Positions 18,114 to 29,191 of a DNA stretch of 64,000 nucleotides are shown here, in pieces. The notes under the pieces are model-generated. The model had not been told where the DNA came from. It made no database searches and was given only the letters and a program-made list of their open reading frames with translations. The position numbers and the translations under genes are program-made. Within the stretch, counting starts at the first letter, position 1. Each line of letters opens with the position of its first letter. The stretch comes from Actinomyces sp. AC-20-1. GTDB lineage: Bacteria > Actinomycetota > Actinomycetes > Actinomycetales > Actinomycetaceae. The stretch is taken from positions 124,001 to 188,000 of the forward strand of contig NZ_JACJVC010000001.1 in the NCBI RefSeq assembly GCF_023369555.1, read 5' to 3'.

Positions 18114-19013
18114 CTACTGCTTGACCGCCCCGGCGGCCACGCCGTCGGTGAAGAAGCGCTGGCCGTAGAGGAAGATCGCGATGATCGGGATAGTCATCAT
18201 GAGGACCGCGGCCATCAGGAGGTTCCACTGCGTGGAGTTCTCCTGGTAGAAGACCGCCAGTCCCAGCTGGAGGGTCCTCATGTCATTGCTCTTGACCGTC
18301 ACCAAGGGCCACAAGAAGTCATTCCAGGCGCTCTGGAAGGCCAGGACCGTGACCACTGCGACAGCCGGCAGCGCGAGCGGGGTGTAGATCTGGGTGAAGA
18401 TCCGCAGCTCGCTGGCCCCGTCCACCCTGGCGGACTGTCCCAGCTCATCTGGCAGATCGATATAGAACTGCCGCATGAGGAAGATTCCCAGGGCGGAGGC
18501 GGCGTGGGGAAGGATCATGACGAGGTAGGTGTCCAGCAGCCCCGCTCCTCCCTGGCCCAGCCAGTCGTTACCTCCGGCAAGAGGAACGTGGCTGAAGAGA
18601 GTGAACAAGGGGACCATCATGACCTCCGGCGGCACCACGAGCAGCGCGACAAGACCGAAGAGAATGCGGCTCTTTCCACGTACCGGCATCTTGGCCAGGG
18701 CGTAGCCGGCCATGCAGGACAGCACCACCTGGCTCACCGTCGAGGTCAGAGTCACCAGCACGGAGTTGGCGAAGAAAAGCCCGAAGTCAGATGCCTGCAT
18801 CGCCTCAGCAAAATTTCCCCAGGCGAAGCGGCTGGGCACCGTCCCTGTGGCAGGCTCACCCGTGGGAGTCAGCGCCACCAGGAGCAGGTTGAGCAACGGG
18901 ATGAGGTACAGGGCGGTGACGACCAGCGCGGCCAGGTGCAGCAGGAGGCTGCGTGTGGTGCGACATCGGCTACGCCGCCTGGTGGTGGGCACAGGGAGGG
19001 AGGATGCGCTCAT
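18114..19013 (-). CDS. Sugar ABC transporter permease (MalG type)
   Basis: 299-residue inner-membrane permease of the carbohydrate CUT1 class, with about six hydrophobic helices and the cytoplasmic EAA loop (QSARVDGASELRIFTQIYTP) that contacts the ATPase. The ATG at 19013 was chosen over the longer open frame because TM1 follows a short basic N-terminus. It lies 14 bp after the first permease. No ATPase is encoded in the island, so a shared MsiK/UgpC-type ATPase elsewhere is presumed. Confidence 0.92.
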   Translation of the reverse strand: MSASSLPVPTTRRRSRCRTTRSLLLHLAALVVTALYLIPLLNLLLVALTPTGEPATGTVPSRFAWGNFAEAMQASDFGLFFANSVLVTLTSTVSQVVLSCMAGYALAKMPVRGKSRILFGLVALLVVPPEVMMVPLFTLFSHVPLAGGNDWLGQGGAGLLDTYLVMILPHAASALGIFLMRQFYIDLPDELGQSARVDGASELRIFTQIYTPLALPAVAVVTVLAFQSAWNDFLWPLVTVKSNDMRTLQLGLAVFYQENSTQWNLLMAAVLMMTIPIIAIFLYGQRFFTDGVAAGAVKQ

Positions 19014-19027
19014 TGTCTTCTCTGTTC

Positions 19028-19990
19028 TCAGCGTCCTGCTGCCTGACGGGCACTGTGGCGCGACTTGAGGTGCTCGACCACTCGCAGCGGCAGCCCGAAT
19101 GCGGCCACGAAGAGGAACAGCAGCACCGAAACGGCGCAAGCCCGTCCGATATTGAGGTCGGAGAAGGCCGACCGGTAGATCTCGTACACCACCGTGCGCG
19201 TGGCGTTCTCCGGCCCGCCCTGGGTCATGACATAGGCCTGGGTGAACATTTGCAGCCCACCCATGAACCAGGTGACCGTGACGAAGAGAAGGGCGTTCTT
19301 CATCTGCGGGAGCGTGACGTGGATGAGTCTGCGCAGTGCTCCTGCGCCGTCGATCTGGGCCGCCTCAAGCAGCTCCGGAGGGATGGCCTTGAGACCGGCC
19401 AGGAGGATGACCATGAAGTAGCCGAAATTGCGCCACAGCGACATCGCCATGATGGAGGGCATCGCGAGGCCGGTCTCGGTCAGGAAGTTGACCTGCGGAC
19501 CTCCCAGGTACTGGATGACGGCGTTGAGTGGTCCGTTGAAGGGATCGTAGAGAAAGCTCCACAACAGCGCGACCGTGACGTAGGACATCGCCTGGGGCAG
19601 GTAGACCGTGGTGCGCATCAGCGCGTTGCCGGCTAGACGCTGGTTGAACAGCATCGCGGCCAGGAAGGTCACGACGATGCCGACGGCGACTTGTCCAACG
19701 GCGAAGACGAGAGTGTTAACGGTGACTTGTCCGAAGACGGGGTCAGTGAGCACCTGGACGTAGTTGTCGAGCCCGACGAACTGGGGCGCGCTCAGCAGGT
19801 CGTAGCGGGTGAAGGAAAGGAAGAAGGCCATCACCAGCGGGACGACACTCATCGCCGTGATAACGATGAGGGCCGGAGCGGCCAGGAGGTGACCGACCCG
19901 GCTGCGCTGGTGTTCGAGCAAGGGGGTCCTTGCTCGAACACCAGCGCGCGCAACCCGGGCTGTGCGCGAGGTGGCGGGCACCTGCCTCAC
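19028..19990 (-). CDS. Sugar ABC transporter permease (MalF type)
   Basis: 320-residue CUT1 permease with an EAA loop around LEAAQIDGAGALRRLIHVTLPQ and six predicted helices. The GTG start overlaps the stop of the binding-protein gene (GTGA), so the two are translationally coupled. The region encoding residues ~15-29, just before TM1, contains a perfect 20-bp inverted repeat with a 4-nt loop, which would make a very stable hairpin in the mRNA near the start of this gene. Confidence 0.93.
   Translation of the reverse strand: MRQVPATSRTARVARAGVRARTPLLEHQRSRVGHLLAAPALIVITAMSVVPLVMAFFLSFTRYDLLSAPQFVGLDNYVQVLTDPVFGQVTVNTLVFAVGQVAVGIVVTFLAAMLFNQRLAGNALMRTTVYLPQAMSYVTVALLWSFLYDPFNGPLNAVIQYLGGPQVNFLTETGLAMPSIMAMSLWRNFGYFMVILLAGLKAIPPELLEAAQIDGAGALRRLIHVTLPQMKNALLFVTVTWFMGGLQMFTQAYVMTQGGPENATRTVVYEIYRSAFSDLNIGRACAVSVLLFLFVAAFGLPLRVVEHLKSRHSARQAAGR
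19904..19947. repeat. Perfect 20-bp inverted repeat inside the permease gene
   Basis: 19904-19923 is the exact reverse complement of 19928-19947, separated by GGGT. It lies ~45 nt after the permease GTG. It could tune expression of the permeases relative to the upstream binding protein, as seen for stabilising hairpins in sugar operons, or be a small inverted duplication. Confidence 0.8.
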
Positions 19991-21270
19991 CCCTGGAAGG
20001 CGTTGAGCTTGTCGTTGATCGCCTTGGCCGTCTCATCGACCGTGGCAGAGCCACGCACAGCCGACTGCAGGAGCTCGTTGATATCTTGGCCGAAGCTCAT
20101 CATGCCCGGGTGCGGATCCTGGGACCTGGTGTACTTGGCCAACTCCATGAACTCCTTGCCCTCCTTGCCCAGCCACTCCTCCTCGATGAGGTCCTCGCGC
20201 ACTGGCAGGGTCCCCGTGATGCGGTCCCACTCGGACATCTGGGCGGCCTCGGTCAGGAAGCGAATGAAACGGAAGGCACCCTCAGGGTTCTTCGACACCT
20301 TGGCCACGGCGAGCTTGTTGATCCACGCTCCACCGACCGGACCGGAGCCAGAGGGCCCGGTCAGCGGCATGCCGATGACGAGCTTGTCCACGACGTCTGG
20401 GGCGTTGTTCCTGGCATCGGAGATGTCAGCCATCGTGCCGCCGAAGCAGATCGCGCTCTGTCCTGCCACCACTGGGCGCAAGGCGTTGTTACCCATGACG
20501 AGGTGGTAGTCGGACAAGCCCGTCTCGAAGCAGTCGACCAGGAACTGCAGAGCCTCCTTGGCTTCGGGGCTGTCGAAGTTGGCAGTGCCGTCCTCCTTCC
20601 AGTAGGCCGCACCGTTGGAGAACATGAGGATCGCGAAGGCCTGCTGGAGCCCGATGGACTTGTCCAGACCGAACCAGATGGGAGACTCACACACCCCGGC
20701 ATCGCGCACCTTGGTGGCAACCTCGCGCAGCTCGGCCCAGGTGGTCGGCAGCACGGTGGGGTCCACCCCTGCCTTCTCCAGCAGGTCGGAACGGTAAACG
20801 TTGGTGCGCACGTCGGTGCAGATGGGGATCGAGTACTGGGTGGAGTCCCATACACCGTCGGCAAGCATCCGCGGGAACATGGCGTCCTTGCTCTCCAGCG
20901 TCGGCATGTAGCTGTCCAGAGGCAGCAGCGCGCCCTTGGCAGCCAGCGGCGCGGTCCAGATAGCGCCCAGGAGGAGGACGTCGGCGATCTGGCCCGAGGC
21001 GGCTGCGGTGGTGACCTTCTGGAAGGCGGAGCCCCAGTCGGAGCTCTGGACCTCGACATCGATGCCGGACTCCTTCTTGAAAGCGGGAAGCACCGTGTCT
21101 GACAGGTAGGTGTTGAGCTCCTGGTTGCCGCCCAGGACCATGAAGCTCAGCGAATTGGCGTCAGCGCCTCCGGATCCGGACCTCGAGCCGCAGGCAGCCA
21201 TGAGCGGGACGCCAAGGGCGCCCAGGCCGACGCCGGCGAAGAGATGACGACGAGAGACAGTGGGATACAT
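19987..21270 (-). CDS. Sugar-binding lipoprotein of ABC transporter
   Basis: 427-residue extracellular solute-binding protein (family 1). The N-terminus has a twin-arginine-like SRRHLFAG and a lipobox LMAAC with Cys27, so it is exported and lipid-anchored. The mature part starts with a typical VLGGNQELNTYLSD strand. The ATG is preceded by AAAGGAG at 6-7 nt, directly downstream of a palindromic operator and a TACAAT -10. It is the first gene of the transport-sulfatase operon. Its ligand is probably the substrate of the sulfatase. Confidence 0.92.
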   Translation of the reverse strand: MYPTVSRRHLFAGVGLGALGVPLMAACGSRSGSGGADANSLSFMVLGGNQELNTYLSDTVLPAFKKESGIDVEVQSSDWGSAFQKVTTAAASGQIADVLLLGAIWTAPLAAKGALLPLDSYMPTLESKDAMFPRMLADGVWDSTQYSIPICTDVRTNVYRSDLLEKAGVDPTVLPTTWAELREVATKVRDAGVCESPIWFGLDKSIGLQQAFAILMFSNGAAYWKEDGTANFDSPEAKEALQFLVDCFETGLSDYHLVMGNNALRPVVAGQSAICFGGTMADISDARNNAPDVVDKLVIGMPLTGPSGSGPVGGAWINKLAVAKVSKNPEGAFRFIRFLTEAAQMSEWDRITGTLPVREDLIEEEWLGKEGKEFMELAKYTRSQDPHPGMMSFGQDINELLQSAVRGSATVDETAKAINDKLNAFQG

Positions 21271-21284
21271 GTGCAGCTCCTTTG

Positions 21285-21314
21285 CTGGAACGAATCACTG
21301 TCGATTCGTTCCAG
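21285..21314. promoter_or_regulatory. Palindromic operator of the sulfatase-transport operon
   Basis: CTGGAACGAATC (21285-21296) is the exact reverse complement of 21303-21314 around a 6-nt centre. It lies immediately downstream of a -10 hexamer and directly upstream of the Shine-Dalgarno of the binding-protein gene, so it covers the predicted transcription start. The adjacent ROK gene is the likely repressor. Confidence 0.75.
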
Positions 21315-21320
21315 ATTGTA
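21315..21320 (-). promoter_or_regulatory. -10 hexamer (TACAAT) of the transport operon
   Basis: On the minus strand TACAAT abuts the palindrome, placing the start site inside it. The -35 region at 17-18 bp is weak, which is common for regulated promoters in actinobacteria. Confidence 0.6.
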
Positions 21321-21435
21321 ACCAACGAGTCGCTCTTCCGCCAGCCGGTCGGCACTACGGCGCGCTCGCTACCCGCACGCCCCGGCAGGACAGACGCGAC
21401 CTGCTCACGAGCCCCTGGCAGCAGCCCCGTGCCCC

Positions 21436-22665
21436 TCAGTCTGGCTGATCGGTCAGCCGTATGAGCAGCCCGACATCCGCACCGATCATCGAGGCCCCGA
21501 CCAGCGAGGCGTCATCACCGAGGTCGCCAACCGAGACGCCCAGGAGCCCGCAGACCCGGCGAGCATCCACACGCCGTGCGACGTCCTCAATGAAGTCCGG
21601 ACCGAGATACACCGGCCACCCGCCGACCGTCATACGACCGGGTCCCGCCAGCAGCGAGATCATCACCACCGCTCGCGCCAGGTCGTGGGCCAGCGCGTCC
21701 AACGCGTCCAGCGCACGGCGGTCGCCATCGGCTGCTGCAGCAGCCACCTGGCGGCAGTAGCCCTCCATGTAGCGCGGGTCCTGGCTGGGGGTCAGGCCCA
21801 GGTCCTCGGTACGCCTCATCATCGCGGTGAAACCAAGGACGGAGTCCAGGCAACCCCTCCACCCGCAGGTCTCGCACAGCGGCCCAGAAGGGTCTGCCGG
21901 GACATGGCCGACCGGCAGGCTGCTCGCCCGGGGAGGCAGACGCACGTCCCAGCCTCCCGGACGTCCGGCGCCCAGGCCGATACCGCACTGCAGGTGCACG
22001 AACTCGTTCCTGGCGGGCAGTCGGTCGCCGCGCTGGCCGGCCTGGTAGCTGAGGTACTCAAAGCTCGCCTGGGCGGCGCAGGAGGACACATCCAGCACCC
22101 GCAACGGGACCCCCGGCAGGTAGGGTTCCAGCAGTCCGGTAACGTCAACATCGTTCCAGCCCAGGTAAGGGGAACTGGCGATGCCCTGCCCGTCATCGGT
22201 GGCGGTACCTCCCACCGAGACCCCCACGCCCACCACACGGTGAGGGCGACCGCGCCGCAGCCGCTGCACGTGCCGCCCAACCTCAGTCAGGACCTGCGCA
22301 GGACCAGTGCCCGGGACCATGCGCTTCTCCCAGCGGCCCAGCTCGGCTCCAGACAGGTCGCGCAGCAGGACGGCACACCTGTCGATCCTCAGCTCGACAC
22401 CCACGCTCGCCAGCGCTCCCGCCCTCATGGTCAGGCAGGTGGCCGGGCGTCCCCCGCTACCCGCGCCCTGCGCCGGGACCTCACTGACCAGGTCCCGGCT
22501 GACCAGTTCTTGGACGATCCGCGTGATGGAGGCCTTCGTCAGCCCTGAGCGCCTGCCCAGCTCAGGGCGGGTGACCGGGCCGCAACGCTGGATCAAGCCC
22601 AGGACAAGAACCTGGTTGTGCTCGCGCATCTGCCTGTGGCGCAGCGCCTCACGCATCGTCGTCAT
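21436..22665 (-). CDS. ROK-family transcriptional repressor
   Basis: 409-residue regulator with an N-terminal winged helix-turn-helix (RPELGRRSGLTKASITRIVQEL, ~residues 33-54) and a ROK sugar-kinase-like domain. The ROK zinc motif is present (GHVPADPSGPLCETCGWRGCLDS). It lies between the exporter gene and the binding-protein gene on the same strand. By analogy with ROK regulators of bifidobacterial sulfatase clusters it would repress the transport-sulfatase operon until a sugar ligand binds; the 21285-21314 palindrome is the probable site. Two other in-frame starts are possible within 10 codons. Confidence 0.9.
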   Translation of the reverse strand: MTTMREALRHRQMREHNQVLVLGLIQRCGPVTRPELGRRSGLTKASITRIVQELVSRDLVSEVPAQGAGSGGRPATCLTMRAGALASVGVELRIDRCAVLLRDLSGAELGRWEKRMVPGTGPAQVLTEVGRHVQRLRRGRPHRVVGVGVSVGGTATDDGQGIASSPYLGWNDVDVTGLLEPYLPGVPLRVLDVSSCAAQASFEYLSYQAGQRGDRLPARNEFVHLQCGIGLGAGRPGGWDVRLPPRASSLPVGHVPADPSGPLCETCGWRGCLDSVLGFTAMMRRTEDLGLTPSQDPRYMEGYCRQVAAAAADGDRRALDALDALAHDLARAVVMISLLAGPGRMTVGGWPVYLGPDFIEDVARRVDARRVCGLLGVSVGDLGDDASLVGASMIGADVGLLIRLTDQPD

Positions 22666-22706
22666 CCCTTCTCAACAGCCCCCCCTGTCACAGGTCAGAG
22701 CCTGCC

Positions 22707-23492
22707 TCACCACAGCGCCCGAGCAGCAGTGAGCAGCGCCACAGCTAGCAGCAACGCGACGAACAGATAGCTCAGGGTCGAGGCGCGCGCCCGTTGAGAC
22801 AACAGCCCGCCAGCCGCCCCACCTGCCGCCGAGGCCGCGGTGAAGGCAAGCGTCAGGGCCCAGTCGATCTCCACCGGACCCATCATCCGCTGCGCCAGCG
22901 CCGCCGTCGCCGCGATCACCATGACCACCAGGGAGGTCGCCGAGGCCCGGCGAATGTCGAGGCCGAGGACCAGGGTGAGCATCGGGACAACGGCGAAGCC
23001 CCCTCCCACGCCGAAGAAACCGGTCAGCAGCCCGGTCGCGGTGGCCGCCACCACCACCAATAGCCGCCAGGAGCTCCGAGGGGGCTGCTGCTCAATCATC
23101 TGGTCTACCTGCTCCCGGCTCGGGTGCTCGGCCCGCCGCGTCCGCCAGGCCATGACCACGGCAACGACGACGAGCAGAGCGGAGAAGGCAACCATGAGGG
23201 CCTCGCCCTCCACCAGGGCATTGAGCCAAGAACCACCGACAGCGCCAACGGTCGACAGCAAGCCGACGACAACACCCTCACGCCACCTGACCTGTCCGCA
23301 GTACGCACGCGAGGGCAGCGAGACCAGGGCGGTCACGATGACAATGACGAGCGACTCGCTGGCCGCAGCGTGCGGTGACTGTCCCAGCAGGTAGACCAGG
23401 ATCGGGACCGACAGGATCCCTCCTCCTGCACCCAGGGCCCCGACTACCACGCCGACGCACGCCCCGATGAGCAGGACGATGACAGTGCCCAT
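22707..23492 (-). CDS. TauE/SafE-family sulfite or sulfonate exporter
   Basis: 261-residue membrane protein with about eight hydrophobic helices in two similar halves; each half has the Gly-rich family block (GALGAGGGILSVPILVYLLG and GFFGVGGGFAVVPML). TauE/SafE proteins export sulfite, sulfoacetate or related anions. The ATG overlaps the stop of the maturase gene (TGATG). Downstream of a cytoplasmic sulfatase, removal of excess sulfate or sulfite is the natural role; the actual anion is not shown by sequence. Confidence 0.86.
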   Translation of the reverse strand: MGTVIVLLIGACVGVVVGALGAGGGILSVPILVYLLGQSPHAAASESLVIVIVTALVSLPSRAYCGQVRWREGVVVGLLSTVGAVGGSWLNALVEGEALMVAFSALLVVVAVVMAWRTRRAEHPSREQVDQMIEQQPPRSSWRLLVVVAATATGLLTGFFGVGGGFAVVPMLTLVLGLDIRRASATSLVVMVIAATAALAQRMMGPVEIDWALTLAFTAASAAGGAAGGLLSQRARASTLSYLFVALLLAVALLTAARALW

Positions 23493-24826
23493 CAGCCGGA
23501 TCCTTCTTCGTTGGCAACGGCACCCCGCCCGGCGGCGCGGATGCGCTCACGGGTGCCCGGGTCCATCACCTCAGCAGGTGCGCGCCCGGCGCGCAACAGC
23601 CGGGCCATCGCCACCAGGTCGGGCAGGATGTGGGAGTAGAAGCTGGCGTAACCCTGGCACAGGTAGTTGTGCCCCTCCTCGCCGTCGACCGAGCACTCGA
23701 AACGGTCCTTGGGGCAGCCGCCGTGGCACAGCCCCACCACCGGGCACCGCCGACACTGCGCGGTGAGCTCGACCTGCTTCTTGCGCGAGAAGCGGCGCAT
23801 GACCGGAGTCAGCGCCAGCTCGGCGAAGGAGCTGTCCAGGACGCTGCCCAAGCGCCAACCCGGCTCCACCCAGTGGTCGCAGGCGTAGACGTCGCCGTTG
23901 AACTCCATGGCGAGATTGACACCGCACTGGGGGGCGTGCACACACACCGGGTAGATGCCGAAGAGGGCGGACAGGGCCCCGTCGAAGTCCTGGACGAAGA
24001 CGCGCCCGACGTCGTGGCGCACCCACTCGTCGAAGACCGTGCTCAGGAAGCGGCCGTAGGCCAGAGGGCTGACGCTGCGTGAGGTCACAGCGTCCCCGCT
24101 CTGGGTGTACAGCAGGCGAGTACCCGACGCCGAGCGCCAGCCCGCCTCCGCCGTTGACAGGTCACCGCGCTCGACACGCTCGACGATCGGGATGAACTGG
24201 ATGTAAGAGGCTGAGAGCTCGTCACGCAGGTAGCGGTAGACCTCCAGGGGGTGTTCCTGGTTCGCGGCGTTGAGGGTGCACAGCACGTTGGTGCGCACCC
24301 CAGCCTCACGCAGGCGCCAGTAGCCGCGCAGCACCATCGAGTGGGTGCCACGCCCACCACGGTTGACCCGGTAGGCGTCGTGCATCGGGGCCGGCCCGTC
24401 CACCGACACCCCCACAAGCACGTCGTGCTCAGCCAGGAAGGCGGCCCACGTCTCGTCGATAAGGGTGGCGTTGGTCTGCAGCGCATGGCGCACCTGCTGG
24501 GTGGGACGGCGGTAGGTCTCGCACATCTCCAGCACCCGCTGGTAGAAGGGCAGTCCGCGCAGGGTCGGCTCCCCACCCTGCCACAGCAGTGTTACCTCGC
24601 CGTCGGGACTAGCCGCGAGCAGCTCTCTGACGTAGACCCGTGCCGTGTCCTCGCTCATCAGCTGACGAGGCACGTCGTAGAGCAGCTCCTTGGACAGGAA
24701 GAAGCAGTACTGGCAGTCCAGATTACAGGCAGCACCGGTGGGCTTGGTGACCACTGACAGAGGCAGGCGCGGCCGGTCCACCGGCCCCTGGGCCACGTGG
24801 GCCTGAGAGCTGTCAGTACGCGCCAC
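23492..24826 (-). CDS. Anaerobic sulfatase-maturating enzyme (radical SAM)
   Basis: 444-residue radical-SAM/SPASM enzyme that oxidises the sulfatase active-site Cys to formylglycine without oxygen. The radical-SAM cluster motif CNLDCQYC is at Cys34/38/41, and the C-terminal half has the Cys-rich SPASM blocks (CGVNLAMEFNGDVYACDHW, then CRRCPVVGLCHGGCPKDRF). The GTG at 24826 is preferred because GGAGG lies 6 nt upstream; an earlier in-frame GTG at 24850 would include that ribosome site in coding sequence. It pairs with the Cys-type sulfatase at the other end of the island. Confidence 0.94.
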   Translation of the reverse strand: MARTDSSQAHVAQGPVDRPRLPLSVVTKPTGAACNLDCQYCFFLSKELLYDVPRQLMSEDTARVYVRELLAASPDGEVTLLWQGGEPTLRGLPFYQRVLEMCETYRRPTQQVRHALQTNATLIDETWAAFLAEHDVLVGVSVDGPAPMHDAYRVNRGGRGTHSMVLRGYWRLREAGVRTNVLCTLNAANQEHPLEVYRYLRDELSASYIQFIPIVERVERGDLSTAEAGWRSASGTRLLYTQSGDAVTSRSVSPLAYGRFLSTVFDEWVRHDVGRVFVQDFDGALSALFGIYPVCVHAPQCGVNLAMEFNGDVYACDHWVEPGWRLGSVLDSSFAELALTPVMRRFSRKKQVELTAQCRRCPVVGLCHGGCPKDRFECSVDGEEGHNYLCQGYASFYSHILPDLVAMARLLRAGRAPAEVMDPGTRERIRAAGRGAVANEEGSG

Positions 24827-24894
24827 GTTCCTCCTCCACGCGAGCCTCACCAGGACACGAGCCTGGCCCCGGCGCCTTTGTCGAGAGCCCTCAC

Positions 24895-24900
24895 CCTATA
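24895..24900 (-). promoter_or_regulatory. Candidate -10 for the maturase-exporter-ROK genes
   Basis: TATAGG on the minus strand, ~70 nt upstream of the maturase start and just after the recG stop, could start an island-specific transcript. No good -35 was found. Confidence 0.3.
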
Positions 24901-24951
24901 CCCGTTCTCGTCGTGCCCCTGTGCCGAGCACACGTGTGCAGGAGCAGGGAC

Positions 24952-27306
<2,355 letters not shown>

Positions 27307-27319
27307 GGTGGCGCGGGTG

Positions 27320-29191
27320 CTACTCGACGGCGATGAGGACGTCGGGGTGGGCCTGTCCCCCGGCGTGGACGACGACCTCGACGGGATCGGTGCCGGTGAG
27401 GGCGGCGGCGCGCTCGGCGGCGGAGACGGCCAGGGCGCCGACGTCGGGCAGGGCGTCGCGTCCGAGGATGACGGTGAGGAGCTCGTCGTCGGGTCGCAGC
27501 AGGGTGGCGACGGTGGAGGCGACGGCGTCGGCCTCGGCGGCCTCGCCGTCCAGGGCGAGGGTGCGCATGTCCTCGCTGGCGCGCCCGGCCCACAGGGCGA
27601 GGTCGGTGAGGGTGGTGCCGGTGGTGCGGGAGGCGACGGCGACGGCCGCCGCCAGGACCCGGGCCTCGTCGTCGGTGTCGGCGATGAGCAGCTGGGTGGA
27701 GGCGGGCGCCTGCCCGGCGTGCACGGGGGTGGCGGCTCCGGCGGGTCCGCTGACGGTGGAGGGCACGGTGCGCGCGCTCAGGCGCCGGCCGGCCTCGTGG
27801 GCGCGGGCCGCGGAGGCGGCGTCACAGGGCAGGACGAGGACCTGGGGCAGGCCGAGGTCGCCGACGGCGCGCAGGACGCTCTCACGGTCCGGGTCGAGGA
27901 CGACGACGGCTCCGGTGCGGGCCAGCTGCTCGATGAGCCCGGGGGCCCGGGTGCAGGCGATGACGCCCACCCGGTGGGCCTGGTCGGGCGCCGGGGACGG
28001 GGAGGGGCGCCGCCCGGCGGCCTGGTCGTCGAGCGGGCCCGCGCCGTCCAGACGTCGGCGGCGGGCGGCCAGGCGCTCGAAGGAGACGACGTGCCCGGCG
28101 GCCGCCTGGGCGGCGGAGGCGTAGGGCAGCGGGGGCTCGCCGGCGTCCAGGGGCTCGCCCAGGGCGAGGACGGTGGGGTGCAGGTGGTGGATGCAGACCT
28201 GGCGGCAGCGTCCGGCGCGGGGCAGGGCGGCGCGCGGGGTGTCGGTGTGGACGTGGACCTGGTAGAGGCCGACGCCGAGGGCGTCGGGGGTGCCGACGAC
28301 GCCGACGCTGTCGCCCACGCGCTCGAGCTGGTGGCGCAGCTCGGTGGCCTGGGCGGCGGTGGCCTCGAGGAGGTACATGACCTCGAACTCGCCGGTGGAG
28401 TAGTCGGGGCCGGCCTGGACCAGGGCGCCGTGTGAGACGCTGGAGGCGGCCAGGTCGGTGAGCATCTGGACGGCGACGGCGGTGAGCGGGCCGTCCGGCT
28501 CCGGGCCGGTGGCGTCCTCGTGGGGGCCGGTGGACAGGCCGGGGGCCGGGGCGGACAGGACGTCGCACAGGGCGGTGAGCATGAGCATGAGGGCGGCGCC
28601 GCCGGCGTCGACGGGGCCGTGGCCCGTTCCCGCGGTCTCGACGACGCTCTCCTGGGCGCTGAGGGCCGCTGCGCCAGCGATGTCGCTGACGGTGGGAGGG
28701 GCGGCGGGCGCGGCGTCGTCGAGGAGGGCGCGGGCGGCTGAGGCGGCGTCGGCGGCGACGGTGAGCAGGGTGCCGGTGACGGGGCGGGAGACGGCCTCCC
28801 AGGTGGAGGAGGCGATGGCCTCGTAGGCGTGGACGAGCTCGACGGGGCGCAGCCCGGCGGGGGTCTCGGCGGCGACGTCGGCGAGGGCGGCCAGGGCCTG
28901 GGAGACGAGCAGGCCGGAGTTGCCGCGGGCGCCGCGCACGGCGCCGTCCGCGACGGTGCGGGTGGCCTGGGCGGTGTCGGCGGCCCGGGGCAGGCGCTGG
29001 AGGGCCTCGGCGGCCGAGGTGAGGGTGAGCAGGACGTTGGTACCGGTGTCGGCGTCGGGGACGGGGAAGACGTTGAAGGTGTCGATGAGCTCGCGGGTGA
29101 GGGTGGCGGTGCGCACCGCCAGGCTCATCCAGGAGCGGATCGTGCGCGCGTCGAGCACGGGTGGGGTCGTTCGCGTGCCTGTCACCGTCAT
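27320..29191 (-). CDS. DAK2/DegV-type kinase-like protein (YloV/FakA family)
   Basis: 623-residue protein with an N-terminal DhaL-type nucleotide-binding domain (PVPDADTGTN with Asp46, Asp48 and Asn52 as Mg/ATP ligands), a middle linker and a C-terminal domain of the DegV/DAK1-like class (~300-623). Firmicute FakA phosphorylates fatty acids bound to FakB. Position next to recG and rpmB is typical of YloV. The ATG at 29191 has AGGAGGAC upstream; the longer open frame before it is shadow. The physiological substrate here is not evident. Confidence 0.85.
   Translation of the reverse strand: MTVTGTRTTPPVLDARTIRSWMSLAVRTATLTRELIDTFNVFPVPDADTGTNVLLTLTSAAEALQRLPRAADTAQATRTVADGAVRGARGNSGLLVSQALAALADVAAETPAGLRPVELVHAYEAIASSTWEAVSRPVTGTLLTVAADAASAARALLDDAAPAAPPTVSDIAGAAALSAQESVVETAGTGHGPVDAGGAALMLMLTALCDVLSAPAPGLSTGPHEDATGPEPDGPLTAVAVQMLTDLAASSVSHGALVQAGPDYSTGEFEVMYLLEATAAQATELRHQLERVGDSVGVVGTPDALGVGLYQVHVHTDTPRAALPRAGRCRQVCIHHLHPTVLALGEPLDAGEPPLPYASAAQAAAGHVVSFERLAARRRRLDGAGPLDDQAAGRRPSPSPAPDQAHRVGVIACTRAPGLIEQLARTGAVVVLDPDRESVLRAVGDLGLPQVLVLPCDAASAARAHEAGRRLSARTVPSTVSGPAGAATPVHAGQAPASTQLLIADTDDEARVLAAAVAVASRTTGTTLTDLALWAGRASEDMRTLALDGEAAEADAVASTVATLLRPDDELLTVILGRDALPDVGALAVSAAERAAALTGTDPVEVVVHAGGQAHPDVLIAVE

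Noticed and set aside
19904-19947. The 20-bp inverted repeat as an intrinsic terminator or att site
   Set aside because: It lies inside an open, conserved coding frame and has no U-tract or integrase nearby.
27320-29191. Dihydroxyacetone kinase
   Set aside because: There is only a DhaL-type domain joined to a DegV/DAK1-like C-terminus, with no separate DhaK or PTS partner; the recG/rpmB context fits YloV/FakA.
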